A program made the translations under genes and the position numbers. The notes beneath the pieces are model-generated. The model was not told the origin of the DNA and searched no databases. It saw only the letters and a program-made list of their open reading frames with translations. Source: DATDFB01 sp035276475 (GTDB taxonomy: Bacteria > Acidobacteriota > Thermoanaerobaculia > Gp7-AA8). Taken from it: a DNA stretch of 64,000 bases. Location: contig DATELQ010000062.1 in NCBI GenBank assembly GCA_035276475.1, forward strand, positions 1 through 64,000, in the 5' to 3' direction. This document shows, one piece after another, positions 49,297 through 58,258 of this stretch (the stretch's first letter is position 1; each line of letters opens with the position of its first letter).

Positions 49297-50232
49297 ATGA
49301 GTATTCGCAAGCGCGGACGCGGGGCGCGGGAAGAGGAGAAACTGCACGACGACGCGGCGGCGGCGATCGTGATCAACGTCGCCAGCGGCCGCTGCCGTGT
49401 CTTCCGCGACGGCCGCGAGATCGACGCGATCGTGCCGTCGGAGATCGCCGCGCGGCAGAAGAGCGCGCTCGCCGTCGGCGACCGCGTGCTGCTCGACGAC
49501 GACCTCCGCCTGGCCGCGATCCTGCCGCGGCGCAGCGTGCTCTCGCGTCCCGATCCGCTGAACCCGCACGTGCAGCGGCTGATCGCGGCGAACATCGACG
49601 TCGTGGCGAACGTGGTGTCGATGAAGGCGCCGCCGCTGCGGCCGCGCCTGATCGACCGGTTTCTGATCGCCATCCAGCGCGGCGGCGCGGCGCCGATGAT
49701 TGTGGTGAACAAGATCGATCTCGACCGCGACCTCACGCTCCTGCGCGACTACGAAGACCTCGGCATTCCGGTGATGCCGTGCTCGACGAGGACGGGCGAG
49801 GGGCTCGACGAGCTGCGCGCAGCGCTGGCCGGCAAGACGTCGGCGCTCGTCGGCCACAGCGGCGTCGGGAAGTCGTCGATCCTGAACGCGCTCGACCAGC
49901 GGCTGCAGATCGCGACGGGCGATCTCCACCGCCGCGGCACCGGCCGCCACACGACGTCGTCCTCCACGCTCCACGACCTCGGCGGCTCGACGCTCATCAT
50001 CGACACGCCCGGCATCCGCGAGTTCGGTCTCTGGGACCTCACGCCGCGCGCGCTGCGCGAGTCGTTTCCGGAGTTCGACGAGGCCGCGGAGCTCTGCCGC
50101 TTCAACGACTGCACGCACCTGCACGAGCCGGCATGCGAGGTGAAGGAGCGCGTGGAGCGCGGAGAGCTGAGCCGGGCACGGTACGATACCTACGTTCGAT
50201 TGGCGGAAGACCTCGCATGCGAAAAACGGTGA
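49297..50232 (+). CDS. rsgA: Small-ribosomal-subunit biogenesis GTPase RsgA
   Basis: 311 residues: N-terminal OB domain (about 20-90), then the circularly permuted GTPase order G4 (VVNKIDL), G1 (GHSGVGKSS), G3 (DTPGIREF), and a C-terminal zinc finger with Cys and His in CRFNDCTHLHEPACEV. RsgA helps late 30S maturation. Its last 16 bases overlap the next gene. Confidence 0.93.
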   Translation: MSIRKRGRGAREEEKLHDDAAAAIVINVASGRCRVFRDGREIDAIVPSEIAARQKSALAVGDRVLLDDDLRLAAILPRRSVLSRPDPLNPHVQRLIAANIDVVANVVSMKAPPLRPRLIDRFLIAIQRGGAAPMIVVNKIDLDRDLTLLRDYEDLGIPVMPCSTRTGEGLDELRAALAGKTSALVGHSGVGKSSILNALDQRLQIATGDLHRRGTGRHTTSSSTLHDLGGSTLIIDTPGIREFGLWDLTPRALRESFPEFDEAAELCRFNDCTHLHEPACEVKERVERGELSRARYDTYVRLAEDLACEKR

Positions 50233-50585
50233 TTCTCGGTTTGTTTTTTCTCTCGTTCTGCGCGACGAAACCCGCGCCGCCGCCCGCGCCGCAGCCGGCC
50301 GCGGCGAAGGAGACGCCTGCGGCGGCGCTCGTCGACCGCGCCGGCGACTCGGTGGAGACGGCGGTGCCGGTGCCGGTGGACGCGCCGAACGAAGGGATCG
50401 ACTTCGAGAACAACTGGATCTACGACCGCTACGGCCGCTTCCGCCGCCACAGCTGGGGCATCGGCCACGCCGGCGAGCGGCAGATCAAGACGATCACCGT
50501 GGAGCTGCCGGACGGCTCGCTCCACAAGGTCTTCTTCGACATCACGGAGCTGTGGAAGAAGGGGATGCCGCCGAAGTCGCAGTAG
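50217..50585 (+). CDS. Exported hypothetical protein (possible lipoprotein)
   Basis: 122 residues. A signal-like start MRKTVILGLFFLSFCATKP has a Cys that could be lipidated, though Phe before the Cys is atypical. A Pro/Ala linker follows, then a compact domain (NNWIYDRYGRFRRHSWGIGH, TITVELPDGSLHKVFFDIT). It overlaps rsgA by 16 nt and is probably co-transcribed. Function unknown. Confidence 0.65.
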   Translation: MRKTVILGLFFLSFCATKPAPPPAPQPAAAKETPAAALVDRAGDSVETAVPVPVDAPNEGIDFENNWIYDRYGRFRRHSWGIGHAGERQIKTITVELPDGSLHKVFFDITELWKKGMPPKSQ

Positions 50586-50626
50586 AAATTTGCGGATCGC
50601 GTCCATCTAACAGGCAGGGAGGTCCT

Positions 50627-51781
50627 ATGCGAAGGATTCCTTGTCTTCTCGCCCTCGGCATGACTCTGATCAGCGTCTGCGCTGCGGCCGATCCGCCACC
50701 GCAGGTACTGCCGACGATTACCGGCATCTCCGTGCCGACGCCGAAGAAAATCGGGCACCTCAACGACCCCCTCGACGTCACGTTCGACAAGCTCGACGTG
50801 ACGAAGGACCTCACGAAGTTCGCGCTCTACCTGAACGGTTACGCCATGGCGGTGGAGGCGCCGAAGCTCTCCGGTCCCAACCGTCTCCGCTTTCTCCTGA
50901 CGCGTGACGAGAAGACCAGGGACGCGTGGACGAAGATTCTCGGCGGGCCGAGTGGAAGCACGATCGACGTCGAGGTTGCCGTGCGCTATGACAACAACCT
51001 GCTCCCCGTCGCGCCAAAAGTGAAGATGACAATTCCGTTCCAGGTATTCGTACCCTGGGTAGCGGTTTTCTGGGCGATCGTTTTGTTGCTCATGATCGGC
51101 GGCTTCTGCATTGCCGCGATCCGGACCAACATCATCCGCGACACCGTGCCGCCCGAGCCGCCCGAGGGAAAGAAGCGTCCCTACAGCTTGGCGCGCACGC
51201 AGATGGCGTGGTGGTTCCTGATCATCATCGGCTCGTTCATCTTCATCTTCGCCATCACTCAGGACTGGAAGACGATCAACGAGGAGGCCCTGATCCTGAT
51301 GGGCATCGGCACCGGGGCGGCCCTCGGCGCGACGATCATCGAGGTCACGAAGCAGAACAACGCGGAGTCGCTTGTTGCCGACCAGGCCAGCAAAGCCGCC
51401 GAGGTCACGAAACTGAACGCGGACCTTGCGAGGCTCCAAGCCGCGACGCCGCCCGATCCGGTGGCGATCGAGACGGCGAAAGCTGAGCTCGCGCAGAAGC
51501 AGGCGGAGCTTGCGAAGATCAACATCGATCTCGCGAAAGCGACGGCGGCGCGCTCCAGCCCCGTGTCGAAGAACTTCTTCGACGACCTTCTCACCGATGC
51601 GAACGGCGCGAACGTCCACCGCTTCCAGATGGTGGGTTGGACGGTCGTCCTCGGCGTGATCTATCTGTACGGCGTCTGGAAGTTGCTGGCGCTTCCCGAT
51701 TTCCCCGGCACGCTGAACGCGCTGCTCGGCATCAGCGCCGGCACGTACCTCGGTTTCAAGATCCCGGAGAAGCAGGCGTGA
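50627..51781 (+). CDS. Membrane protein with IPT-like lumenal domain and coiled coil
   Basis: 384 residues: signal peptide (MRRIPCLLALGMTLISVCAA), a beta-rich periplasmic domain (about 25-135), membrane segments at about 142-167, 190-207 and 218-236, a long coiled coil (about 238-305, VTKLNADLARLQ, ETAKAELAQKQAELAKIN) and a last membrane segment near the C-terminus. An AGGGAGG site precedes the ATG. The family is unknown to me; the layout recalls the IPT-containing membrane protein at 59564. Its end overlaps the convergent esterase-like gene by 26 nt. Confidence 0.7.
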   Translation: MRRIPCLLALGMTLISVCAAADPPPQVLPTITGISVPTPKKIGHLNDPLDVTFDKLDVTKDLTKFALYLNGYAMAVEAPKLSGPNRLRFLLTRDEKTRDAWTKILGGPSGSTIDVEVAVRYDNNLLPVAPKVKMTIPFQVFVPWVAVFWAIVLLLMIGGFCIAAIRTNIIRDTVPPEPPEGKKRPYSLARTQMAWWFLIIIGSFIFIFAITQDWKTINEEALILMGIGTGAALGATIIEVTKQNNAESLVADQASKAAEVTKLNADLARLQAATPPDPVAIETAKAELAQKQAELAKINIDLAKATAARSSPVSKNFFDDLLTDANGANVHRFQMVGWTVVLGVIYLYGVWKLLALPDFPGTLNALLGISAGTYLGFKIPEKQA

Positions 51782-53003
51782 GCAGCCGCGTTGCGCTCGT
51801 ACTCTCGACATAGATCAACGCGTCCCACCCCGCGACGAGATCGCCGTTGATCGTGAACGTCGGCCGCGCGGCGAAGTTCGCGTTCGTCGCGGCGATGCGC
51901 CACTGCTGCTTGCCATTGAGCCAGCGCGGCGCATCGCGTAAGGGGACGATCATCAGCGGCATGGCGCCGCGGGCGAGCGTTTGCGTGACGTCGGTGGCGG
52001 GCGGCGGGACGATGTCGACGGCGGCGACGCCGGTCGGCAGGAGGATGCTGACGCGGCCGCTGTATGTTGCCGACGCGATGGTGACGTAGTCGCTGCCGAG
52101 CTCCTTCGCCAGGAGCTCGCCGGCGGCGACGATGACGGGGCCGTTGAAGTCGTAGTCGATGCGGCCGAAGTGGACCATGTGGCCGATGACGACCGTCTTC
52201 GCGCGCGCGGCGCTCCAGAGGATGTTCTCCGCCAGGTGCTTGTCGCGGCTCAGCCGCGCGGTCTCGAAGTCCTCTTCGGATTGTTCGGCGACGCGCGCGG
52301 CATGCAGGGCGCGCTCGAAAGCGTCGGAGCCGTCGCGGTGGGCCTCGACGTCGGCACGCACGGCGAGCACGCTGTCGCGGCACTGCGCGTGGTACTCGGG
52401 CGGATAGGCGTAGTACGAGTTCTCTGTCCAGTAGCTGTCGAAGCAGTCGTAGCGCGCCGCGGCACGGTCGGCGGCCGCGGGATCGACGCCGCGGAGGTAG
52501 TCGACGACGGCGGCGGTTGCCGCAGTCGGAACCGTCGAGTCGATCGAGGCGATGGTGACGGGCGGATTGCCGGCGGCGTTCCAGGCGCGGATCCACTGCA
52601 CGAGCTCGAGCGCCTCCTCGACGTGCCAGAAAAAGTAGGCCTCGACCTGCAGCGCGGCGGCGGGATCGCCTTCGCCGGTCTTGACGTACTTGTCGAGCGC
52701 TTCGAGGTCGTACGGCCCTTCGAGGGCGACGGTGCGGAAGCCGGCGTGCTCGATCAGATACTTGGCGAGGCGGTTGTGCAGCGTGAAGAACTCGTGCGTG
52801 CCGTGCGTGGCGTCGCCCAAGGCAACGACGCGTGCATTGCCGACGAGCGGAAGCACGGGAGCGAGATCGCTGTCGTCGGAGGTTGGCTCCGTCGTGCGCA
52901 ATGCGATGGCGTGCTGCGGCAGCCACGTCTGTGGCGGCGGATTGCCCGGCGGCACCATGGCGCGGTGCCGAATCGAGGCGGCGAGAAGGATTCCGAGGAG
53001 CAC
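51756..53003 (-). CDS. Erythromycin-esterase-family protein
   Basis: 415 residues with an N-terminal membrane or signal segment (MLLGILLAASIRHRA). Family motifs: GDATHGTHEFF (catalytic Glu/His region), ALEGPYDLEALDKYV, a central helical insert, and VIGHMVHFGR with a conserved His. Some members (EreA/EreB) hydrolyse macrolides; most environmental members, and succinoglycan-associated ones, have unknown substrates, so resistance should not be assumed. It is followed on the same strand by no obvious partner. Confidence 0.8.
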   Translation of the reverse strand: MLLGILLAASIRHRAMVPPGNPPPQTWLPQHAIALRTTEPTSDDSDLAPVLPLVGNARVVALGDATHGTHEFFTLHNRLAKYLIEHAGFRTVALEGPYDLEALDKYVKTGEGDPAAALQVEAYFFWHVEEALELVQWIRAWNAAGNPPVTIASIDSTVPTAATAAVVDYLRGVDPAAADRAAARYDCFDSYWTENSYYAYPPEYHAQCRDSVLAVRADVEAHRDGSDAFERALHAARVAEQSEEDFETARLSRDKHLAENILWSAARAKTVVIGHMVHFGRIDYDFNGPVIVAAGELLAKELGSDYVTIASATYSGRVSILLPTGVAAVDIVPPPATDVTQTLARGAMPLMIVPLRDAPRWLNGKQQWRIAATNANFAARPTFTINGDLVAGWDALIYVESTSATRLLTPASPGS

Positions 53004-53007
53004 GGCG

Positions 53008-53466
53008 CTACCAACGATGGTACGCCGGGTGTCCTTCCTTCACGGCCACGAACGTGCCGCGGCACGTCGCCGTCACCTTCTCGTTCGCCGTCATCGTCGC
53101 TTCGACGACGGCGCGGTCGTCGCCGGACTCGACGATGCGCGCGCGGAAGTGGATCGGCACGTTCATCGGCGTCGGGCGCTTGAGAAACACGTGGAAATCC
53201 GCCGTCACCGTGCAGGGCGGCGTGGCGCTGCCGCTCTTCTGCATCAGGTGCACGGTCGCCGCCCAATTGCTGTGGCAGTCGAGCAGCGCGCCGATGATGC
53301 CGCCGTTCAACACATCGTCGAACGCGGCGTGGTGCGGCTCGGGCGACCACGTGCAGACGAGCTCTTCACCCTCCTCGAAGCTGCGGATGCGCAGCCCTTT
53401 GTCGTTGGCCGGGCCGCAGCCGAAGCAGCGGTTCTGCGGCGCGTAGGTCTCCTGAACGCTTTTCAT
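53008..53466 (-). CDS. PaaI-type thioesterase (hot-dog fold)
   Basis: 152 residues from ATG 53466 (MKSVQETYAPQNRCFGCGPA); the longer frame to 53508 adds unrelated sequence. The start NRCFGCGPANDKGL and the helix region NGGIIGALLDCHSNWAA are typical of the hot-dog thioesterases that hydrolyse acyl-CoA. It lies four bases upstream of the erythromycin-esterase-like gene on the same strand and is probably co-transcribed. Confidence 0.85.
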   Translation of the reverse strand: MKSVQETYAPQNRCFGCGPANDKGLRIRSFEEGEELVCTWSPEPHHAAFDDVLNGGIIGALLDCHSNWAATVHLMQKSGSATPPCTVTADFHVFLKRPTPMNVPIHFRARIVESGDDRAVVEATMTANEKVTATCRGTFVAVKEGHPAYHRW

Positions 53467-53476
53467 GCGCCCAAGC

Positions 53477-54598
53477 CTATCGCGATGCGCGCCTCCGCAC
53501 CGGCGCAACCGTGATCGCGCCCGGATAGGTGATCGTGCCGAGGAGCGGGTCGTTGCTGTCGACGACGCCGTTGCGGTTGCGGTCGCGCCAGACCGTGGCG
53601 GTGAGGTCGTATGTGCCGGCGGCGAGGTTCGGCGGCACCGCGAAGGAGCGGACGGCGGCGTTCGATCCGCTCTTGAGCGCGACGCGCCGGTCGTCGTCGG
53701 GCATGAGGCCGAGGTTCGCGATCGCGGCGCCGACGATGACGTCGTCGTCGAGCGTGGCGTCGATGGTGAAGGCGACGGTGAGCGTCGACGGCGCGGGGAC
53801 CGTGGCGGTCGACGTCGACGCAGCGCGCAGCGTCGTCGCCGACTGCACGCGGCCCGGGCCGCCGAAGAAGAACCGGCCGTCGATCCACGCGGTCTGGTAC
53901 TGGCCCGGCGTCGTGGTCGTGAGCGACGTCGCGTCGTGGTATCCGCCGCTCATGTCGGCGTACTGAATCGCGCGGACGTACGCGGCGTGGCCGTAGCCGT
54001 CCGTCGGCGCGTGGCCGCTGCCCATGTTCGTCGTCGTGTGGAGGCCGCCGGTGGATTGGTTGACGATCTCGCCGCCGGCTTCGACCGTCACGGCATTGCG
54101 CCCGAGGCCTGCGGGATCGAAGCGTGAGGCGGGGTAGTAGCCGACCCAGACGCCGTCGACCTTCAGCCACCAGTCGCCGCTGTCCGCGCGCGCGAACTCG
54201 AGGGCGATCTCGCACTGCGGACCGCCGTCGCTGCTCGTGCACTTCAGCGGACCGCCGAGGACGACGTCGAAGTTCGTCTGCACGAAGTGACCGCACTGGA
54301 GGTTGTAGCACTCGCCGTCATAGATGAAGAGGTGCGTCTTCGTGTCGCCGTAGAGGTTCGGGAAGACGTGCCATCCGACTTCGAGCGACTGCTGCCCCTT
54401 GGCCGTGCCGGCGATGAGCCAAAGCTGCGCAAGCGAGAATTCGCCGGGCTGCTCGACGTAGGGATTCCAGACGTTGAAGACCGCGCGGGCGCCGCGGGCC
54501 TCGACGTTCTGGTAGGCGACGGCCCACTCGTGCGGCGAGGAGGAGGCGGCGGCGGGGAGGGCCACGAAGATGGTGAGAAGAAGAAGTCGGCGCATCAC
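53477..54598 (-). CDS. Neprosin-family (glutamic) prolyl endopeptidase-like secreted protein
   Basis: 373 residues with a signal peptide (MMRRLLLLTIFVALPAAA). Residues about 25-230 match the neprosin domain pattern known from carnivorous-plant proteases: LAQLWLIAG, LEVGWHVFPNLYGD, CYNLQCGHFVQTN, WWLKVDGVWVGYYPAS, GGEIVNQSTGGLHTTTNMGSG. The two catalytic Glu would be in the EVGW and GGEIVN segments, both present. A C-terminal beta-sandwich of about 130 residues (TVPAPSTLTVAFTID, then VALKSGSNAAVRSF) follows. It should act outside the cell on Pro-containing peptides. Confidence 0.82.
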   Translation of the reverse strand: MMRRLLLLTIFVALPAAASSSPHEWAVAYQNVEARGARAVFNVWNPYVEQPGEFSLAQLWLIAGTAKGQQSLEVGWHVFPNLYGDTKTHLFIYDGECYNLQCGHFVQTNFDVVLGGPLKCTSSDGGPQCEIALEFARADSGDWWLKVDGVWVGYYPASRFDPAGLGRNAVTVEAGGEIVNQSTGGLHTTTNMGSGHAPTDGYGHAAYVRAIQYADMSGGYHDATSLTTTTPGQYQTAWIDGRFFFGGPGRVQSATTLRAASTSTATVPAPSTLTVAFTIDATLDDDVIVGAAIANLGLMPDDDRRVALKSGSNAAVRSFAVPPNLAAGTYDLTATVWRDRNRNGVVDSNDPLLGTITYPGAITVAPVRRRASR

Positions 54599-54679
54599 GG
54601 CGACGGGTGCTGTCCAATCGCCGGACCACAGCTAAACTATTGAAACTGCTTGTCAGCCGCGTATCGTCTTGTTCGAAAA

Positions 54680-55246
54680 TCAGACGGTCGTCGAAAATTC
54701 GATCACGTCAGGGAAGAAGTCGTGGAAGCGCCGCTCCAGCTCTCGCCGCGAGTCGACCAGGTGGTGCGTCGCGGCCTCGAGATGTGGCTGGCGCGAGAGG
54801 CGCCGCGAGAGGTTCGTGAGCGCGGTGTGGATGCCGGCAATCTCGCGGTACGACAGGAGCCACTGCTGGTCGCGCATGTACGGATAGACGAGGCACAGCC
54901 GATCCGGAAGCGTGTGCGCGTGCGGGTCGAGCGCCGCGTGCACGCGCGCGACGAAGGCCTCGAGCGTCTCGCCGCTGTAGCGCCCGAAGTCATTGGCGAG
55001 GAAGTGGTCGAAGAAGACGTCGGCGATGACGCGCGCGTAGTGGCCGTGATCCGGAATCAGCACGCGGCGGAACGCGGCGACGCTCGGATGCGCGTCGGTG
55101 AAGGCGTCGATCTTCCGATGCTTGCGGATCCCGGCGGAGATCGCATCGTCGCCGTGGATCGGCCCTTTGACGAAGTCGCCGGCGAGATTGCCGATCATCG
55201 ACTCCGCGCTGTCGCCGGCGAGGAAGAGGTGTGCGAGATAGTTCAT
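54680..55246 (-). CDS. acpH: Acyl-carrier-protein phosphodiesterase
   Basis: 188 residues, DUF479/AcpH family: MNYLAHLFLAGDS, GNLAGDFVKG, RKHRKIDAFTDAHP and DVFFDHFLANDF carry the conserved His/Asp metal ligands. It removes the 4'-phosphopantetheine group from acyl carrier protein. Last gene of a three-gene minus-strand operon; its ATG overlaps the upstream stop by four bases. Confidence 0.88.
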   Translation of the reverse strand: MNYLAHLFLAGDSAESMIGNLAGDFVKGPIHGDDAISAGIRKHRKIDAFTDAHPSVAAFRRVLIPDHGHYARVIADVFFDHFLANDFGRYSGETLEAFVARVHAALDPHAHTLPDRLCLVYPYMRDQQWLLSYREIAGIHTALTNLSRRLSRQPHLEAATHHLVDSRRELERRFHDFFPDVIEFSTTV

Positions 55247-56604
55247 TTGGCGATCGCCGGCGCGTACTCGCCGAGGAACTTGCGGTTCCACCAGGCGCCC
55301 GTGCGGGCGCGCTCGGCGGGCGTGGTGAACCAGTACTGCCACTTCACTGCGCGGACCATCGTGGGCGGGCGCGCGGCGAAGGGGTTGCCGGCGAAGAGGC
55401 GCAGCACCTGGGGCGTGCCCTCCAACAGCTGCGCCTCGCAGTTCAGGACGAACGGATTCTCGAAATAGTCGCCGAGCGAGGCGAACCAGAGGTTCCAGTC
55501 GAAGCGCGGCTGGTACGGCGCGTAGATCCCTGGCGCCTTCAGCGGGTCTTGCGGCTTGAAGCGGAAGGGGTAGGCGATCCAATGCTCGCCGTCGTAGGAG
55601 CCCTGGAACTCGATCTCGTAGCGGGCCCGGGTCATGACGGCGAAGAGGCCGAAGCGGTTGGCGACGCGGAAGGGCTCGAGGAGTTGCACGAGGGGGAAGG
55701 CAGGGACGAGGAAGCCGGCGATGGTGGTGACGAACAACGTGGCGAAGAGGACCTTCTGCGCGACGTGAGTTGACGGCAGTGGTTTGTGTTCGCCGAGCAA
55801 GAGAACGCCGAGGAACAGCACGAGGTAATTGAGAAACGCGTAGTTCGCCGTGAGGATGATGGCGATCTGCAGCGGCGTCGTCAGCACGAACGCGATGAGC
55901 CGCGACTGCTTTGGGAAGAAGACCAACCAGCAGATCAAAAGCTCCGCGGCGAGCGTGTACGCCACCGTCGCCGCGTGAAAGCCGTGCGGCAGGCGCTGCT
56001 GCGTGTACCAGCCGATCCACGTCGGCAGCGGACCGTTCTCGTAGTACTTGTCCATGGCCGTGAAGTCGCGCCACTGCGTCTCGCCGCTCAGGATCTTCAC
56101 CACGCCCGACTCGAAGTAGATGCGGAACCACAGCCAGCGCAGCATGAAGAGCGCGCCGGCGTTGACCGGCTGCGCGTCCGCAAGTCCCGGCCGCAGCCCG
56201 CGCGGCGCGAGGAAGATCGAGAGCAGCGCCGCCTCGAGGAGCATGCCGTCGGACTGATAGCCGCTGAAGTCCTGCGCTGCGGCGACGAAGGAGAGGAACG
56301 CCACGTCGGCGACGGCGATCGACACGCGCGGCCAGAGGTTGGCGATGATCGCGATCGAGGCGACGAGGCCGATCCAGACGATCGCCATCAGCATCGCGTC
56401 GCTCGCGTTGATCCACAAGAGCGTCGGCACGAACCAGAAGCGCTTCGGCCCGAGGACGCGGAGTTGTTGCAGGTAGGTCGACGCCGGCAGGAGGCCGCGC
56501 GAGCCGATCAGCCCTTCGATCTGGAAGTACAGCGAGACGAAGGCCGAAAGAAAGATCGCGCCGAGGGCGCGGAGCCAGATCCAGCGCGCGCGGGCGCCGG
56601 TCAT
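55243..56604 (-). CDS. Lipase-maturation-factor-family membrane protein
   Basis: 453 residues: four to seven membrane segments followed by a soluble C-terminal domain with LMF-family sequence (FRFKPQDPLKAPGIYAPYQP, WFASLGDYFENPFVLN, GAWWNRKFLGEYAP). The family is named after vertebrate LMF1; bacterial members are common but uncharacterised. The start is ATG 56604, overlapping the upstream GT-C gene by four bases. Confidence 0.82.
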   Translation of the reverse strand: MTGARARWIWLRALGAIFLSAFVSLYFQIEGLIGSRGLLPASTYLQQLRVLGPKRFWFVPTLLWINASDAMLMAIVWIGLVASIAIIANLWPRVSIAVADVAFLSFVAAAQDFSGYQSDGMLLEAALLSIFLAPRGLRPGLADAQPVNAGALFMLRWLWFRIYFESGVVKILSGETQWRDFTAMDKYYENGPLPTWIGWYTQQRLPHGFHAATVAYTLAAELLICWLVFFPKQSRLIAFVLTTPLQIAIILTANYAFLNYLVLFLGVLLLGEHKPLPSTHVAQKVLFATLFVTTIAGFLVPAFPLVQLLEPFRVANRFGLFAVMTRARYEIEFQGSYDGEHWIAYPFRFKPQDPLKAPGIYAPYQPRFDWNLWFASLGDYFENPFVLNCEAQLLEGTPQVLRLFAGNPFAARPPTMVRAVKWQYWFTTPAERARTGAWWNRKFLGEYAPAIAK

Positions 56605-58175
56605 TGCCGCTCCACGATGACGATGCCGCGCTGCGCGTAGACGCGGCGGAAGAACTGCAGCGGCGCGCCGGCGTACGCGCGGCGCCACACCGTCGACCGC
56701 GGCAGGAGGTCGTAGTCGAGGCCGAGAATCGTCGCGGCGGAGAGCATGCCGCGCGGCGGCTCGTAGACGACGAAGCGAACGCCCTCGGCGTCGCAGTAGC
56801 GCGCCAGCGTCTCCTCGTGCGTGGTGAGGAAGGCGTCGTGCGCGCGCTCGAAGGCGACGCGGTCGGGCATGGTGCCGAAGTTGTCGATGACGACCGGGCG
56901 CCCGGCGTCGACGTCGATCAGATGCCCGACGGACCACGGCGCGAGCACGCGGCCGGGCGGCTGCGCCTGCAGAAATCGTGCGGCCTGGAACCACGGCCGA
57001 AACTCCAGCGACGGCGGCCGCAGCGGATGGAACATCCAGAGGACGAACTGCACCGGCGGCACGATCGCGACCGCGGCGAGCGCAAGCTGCCGCAGCCACC
57101 GACGCTCGAACGAGACCGCGGCGATCGCGCCGGCGATGGCCAGGAGCGGCACGCCGACGCTCCAGAACCGCCGCGAGGTGATGGCCAGCAATAGATAGAG
57201 GATGGCGAACGGCGCGACGACGCGGTCGCGGCGCGCGAGCGACCAGACGAGCACGGCGCCAATCCCGAGCCCGGCCACGATCGACACGATGTCCTCGGCT
57301 GACCCGCGCCAGAGTGGCTGGAACTCCCGGATCGTGCGCAGCCAAGGCTCGCCGCCGAAGAATTGCGAGCCTTCGAGGAGCGATCCCGGCGCGGACGGCG
57401 TGGCGAGCACGACGCACGCGCCCGCGAGCAGCGCGAAGACGCGCGACCCGCGCCACGCCAGGTACGCGCACGCCACCGCCGCCGCGCCGAAGAGCGCCGC
57501 GTGGGTCCACCCCAGGAACCAGGCGTTGTCCGGATAGCCAGGGGGGCGGGTGACGCGGTAGAGCGCGATGGCGACTGCGCCGAGGCCGAACGCGATCGCG
57601 CCGGCGCGGCCGTCAGTCGTGAAGAAGAGGATGACGAACGCGAGGGCGGCGGCCACGAGGAGTGCGGTCTGGACGAACATCCCCGCCGTCAACGCCAAGG
57701 CGAGCAGAAGCGGACGGCGATCGCGTACGCCCGCAATCATCCCCACCACAAAGATCGGCTCGGTCCAGTGGTGATCGATGCTCGCCACCCAAGACTGCGT
57801 TACGACAAAGGGCGACGCCGCCAGCGCCACGCCCGCCACGATCGCCGCCGTGCGCCCGAAGCGCCGCTCCATCCACAGCACGACCGCGGCGACGAAGAGC
57901 GCCCCGCCGATCGGCGGGATCCACTTCACCCGCGCCAGCACCTCGGCCTGCGTCGTCGCGCCGGTCAGATGGGCGATCCCGCCGAGGAGACGGTCGTAGA
58001 GGGGAGGCCAGGGGCAGAAGGCGTTGCGGTCGGGATCAAAGTCGACGAAGTGCGTCATCCGCTTGAGGTGATACGCGTCGTCGACCGGCGTGAGCTCCGC
58101 CGTCGGCGCGTTGCTCACCCGAAATGCCAGCGCGGCGGCGAACGCGACAACAGCCAGAAACATCCTCACGCGCAC
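56601..58175 (-). CDS. GT-C fold glycosyltransferase-like membrane protein (STT3-like)
   Basis: 524 residues, about ten membrane segments and a C-terminal soluble part. The first loop has the acidic motif TPVDDAYHLKRM and a second has ASIDHHWTEP, the positions of the metal/lipid-phosphate acidic residues in GT-C enzymes. The C-terminal part has WSVGHLIDVDAGRPVVIDN, placed like the WWDYG motif of STT3/AglB oligosaccharyltransferases but divergent. Probably transfers a sugar from a lipid carrier; the acceptor is unknown. First gene of the operon with the LMF and acpH genes. Confidence 0.7.
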   Translation of the reverse strand: MRVRMFLAVVAFAAALAFRVSNAPTAELTPVDDAYHLKRMTHFVDFDPDRNAFCPWPPLYDRLLGGIAHLTGATTQAEVLARVKWIPPIGGALFVAAVVLWMERRFGRTAAIVAGVALAASPFVVTQSWVASIDHHWTEPIFVVGMIAGVRDRRPLLLALALTAGMFVQTALLVAAALAFVILFFTTDGRAGAIAFGLGAVAIALYRVTRPPGYPDNAWFLGWTHAALFGAAAVACAYLAWRGSRVFALLAGACVVLATPSAPGSLLEGSQFFGGEPWLRTIREFQPLWRGSAEDIVSIVAGLGIGAVLVWSLARRDRVVAPFAILYLLLAITSRRFWSVGVPLLAIAGAIAAVSFERRWLRQLALAAVAIVPPVQFVLWMFHPLRPPSLEFRPWFQAARFLQAQPPGRVLAPWSVGHLIDVDAGRPVVIDNFGTMPDRVAFERAHDAFLTTHEETLARYCDAEGVRFVVYEPPRGMLSAATILGLDYDLLPRSTVWRRAYAGAPLQFFRRVYAQRGIVIVERQ

Positions 58176-58258
58176 AGAATAAATTCACTTGCCATTTTGC
58201 TCCGCTTGCCGCACGCTGTTGCAGTCGTCCAAGACGTTCCGACAATCGAGGATTCAAA

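Noticed and set aside
51756..53003. Macrolide resistance gene
   Set aside because: The erythromycin-esterase family is broad and most members have no known macrolide activity; no resistance context is seen.
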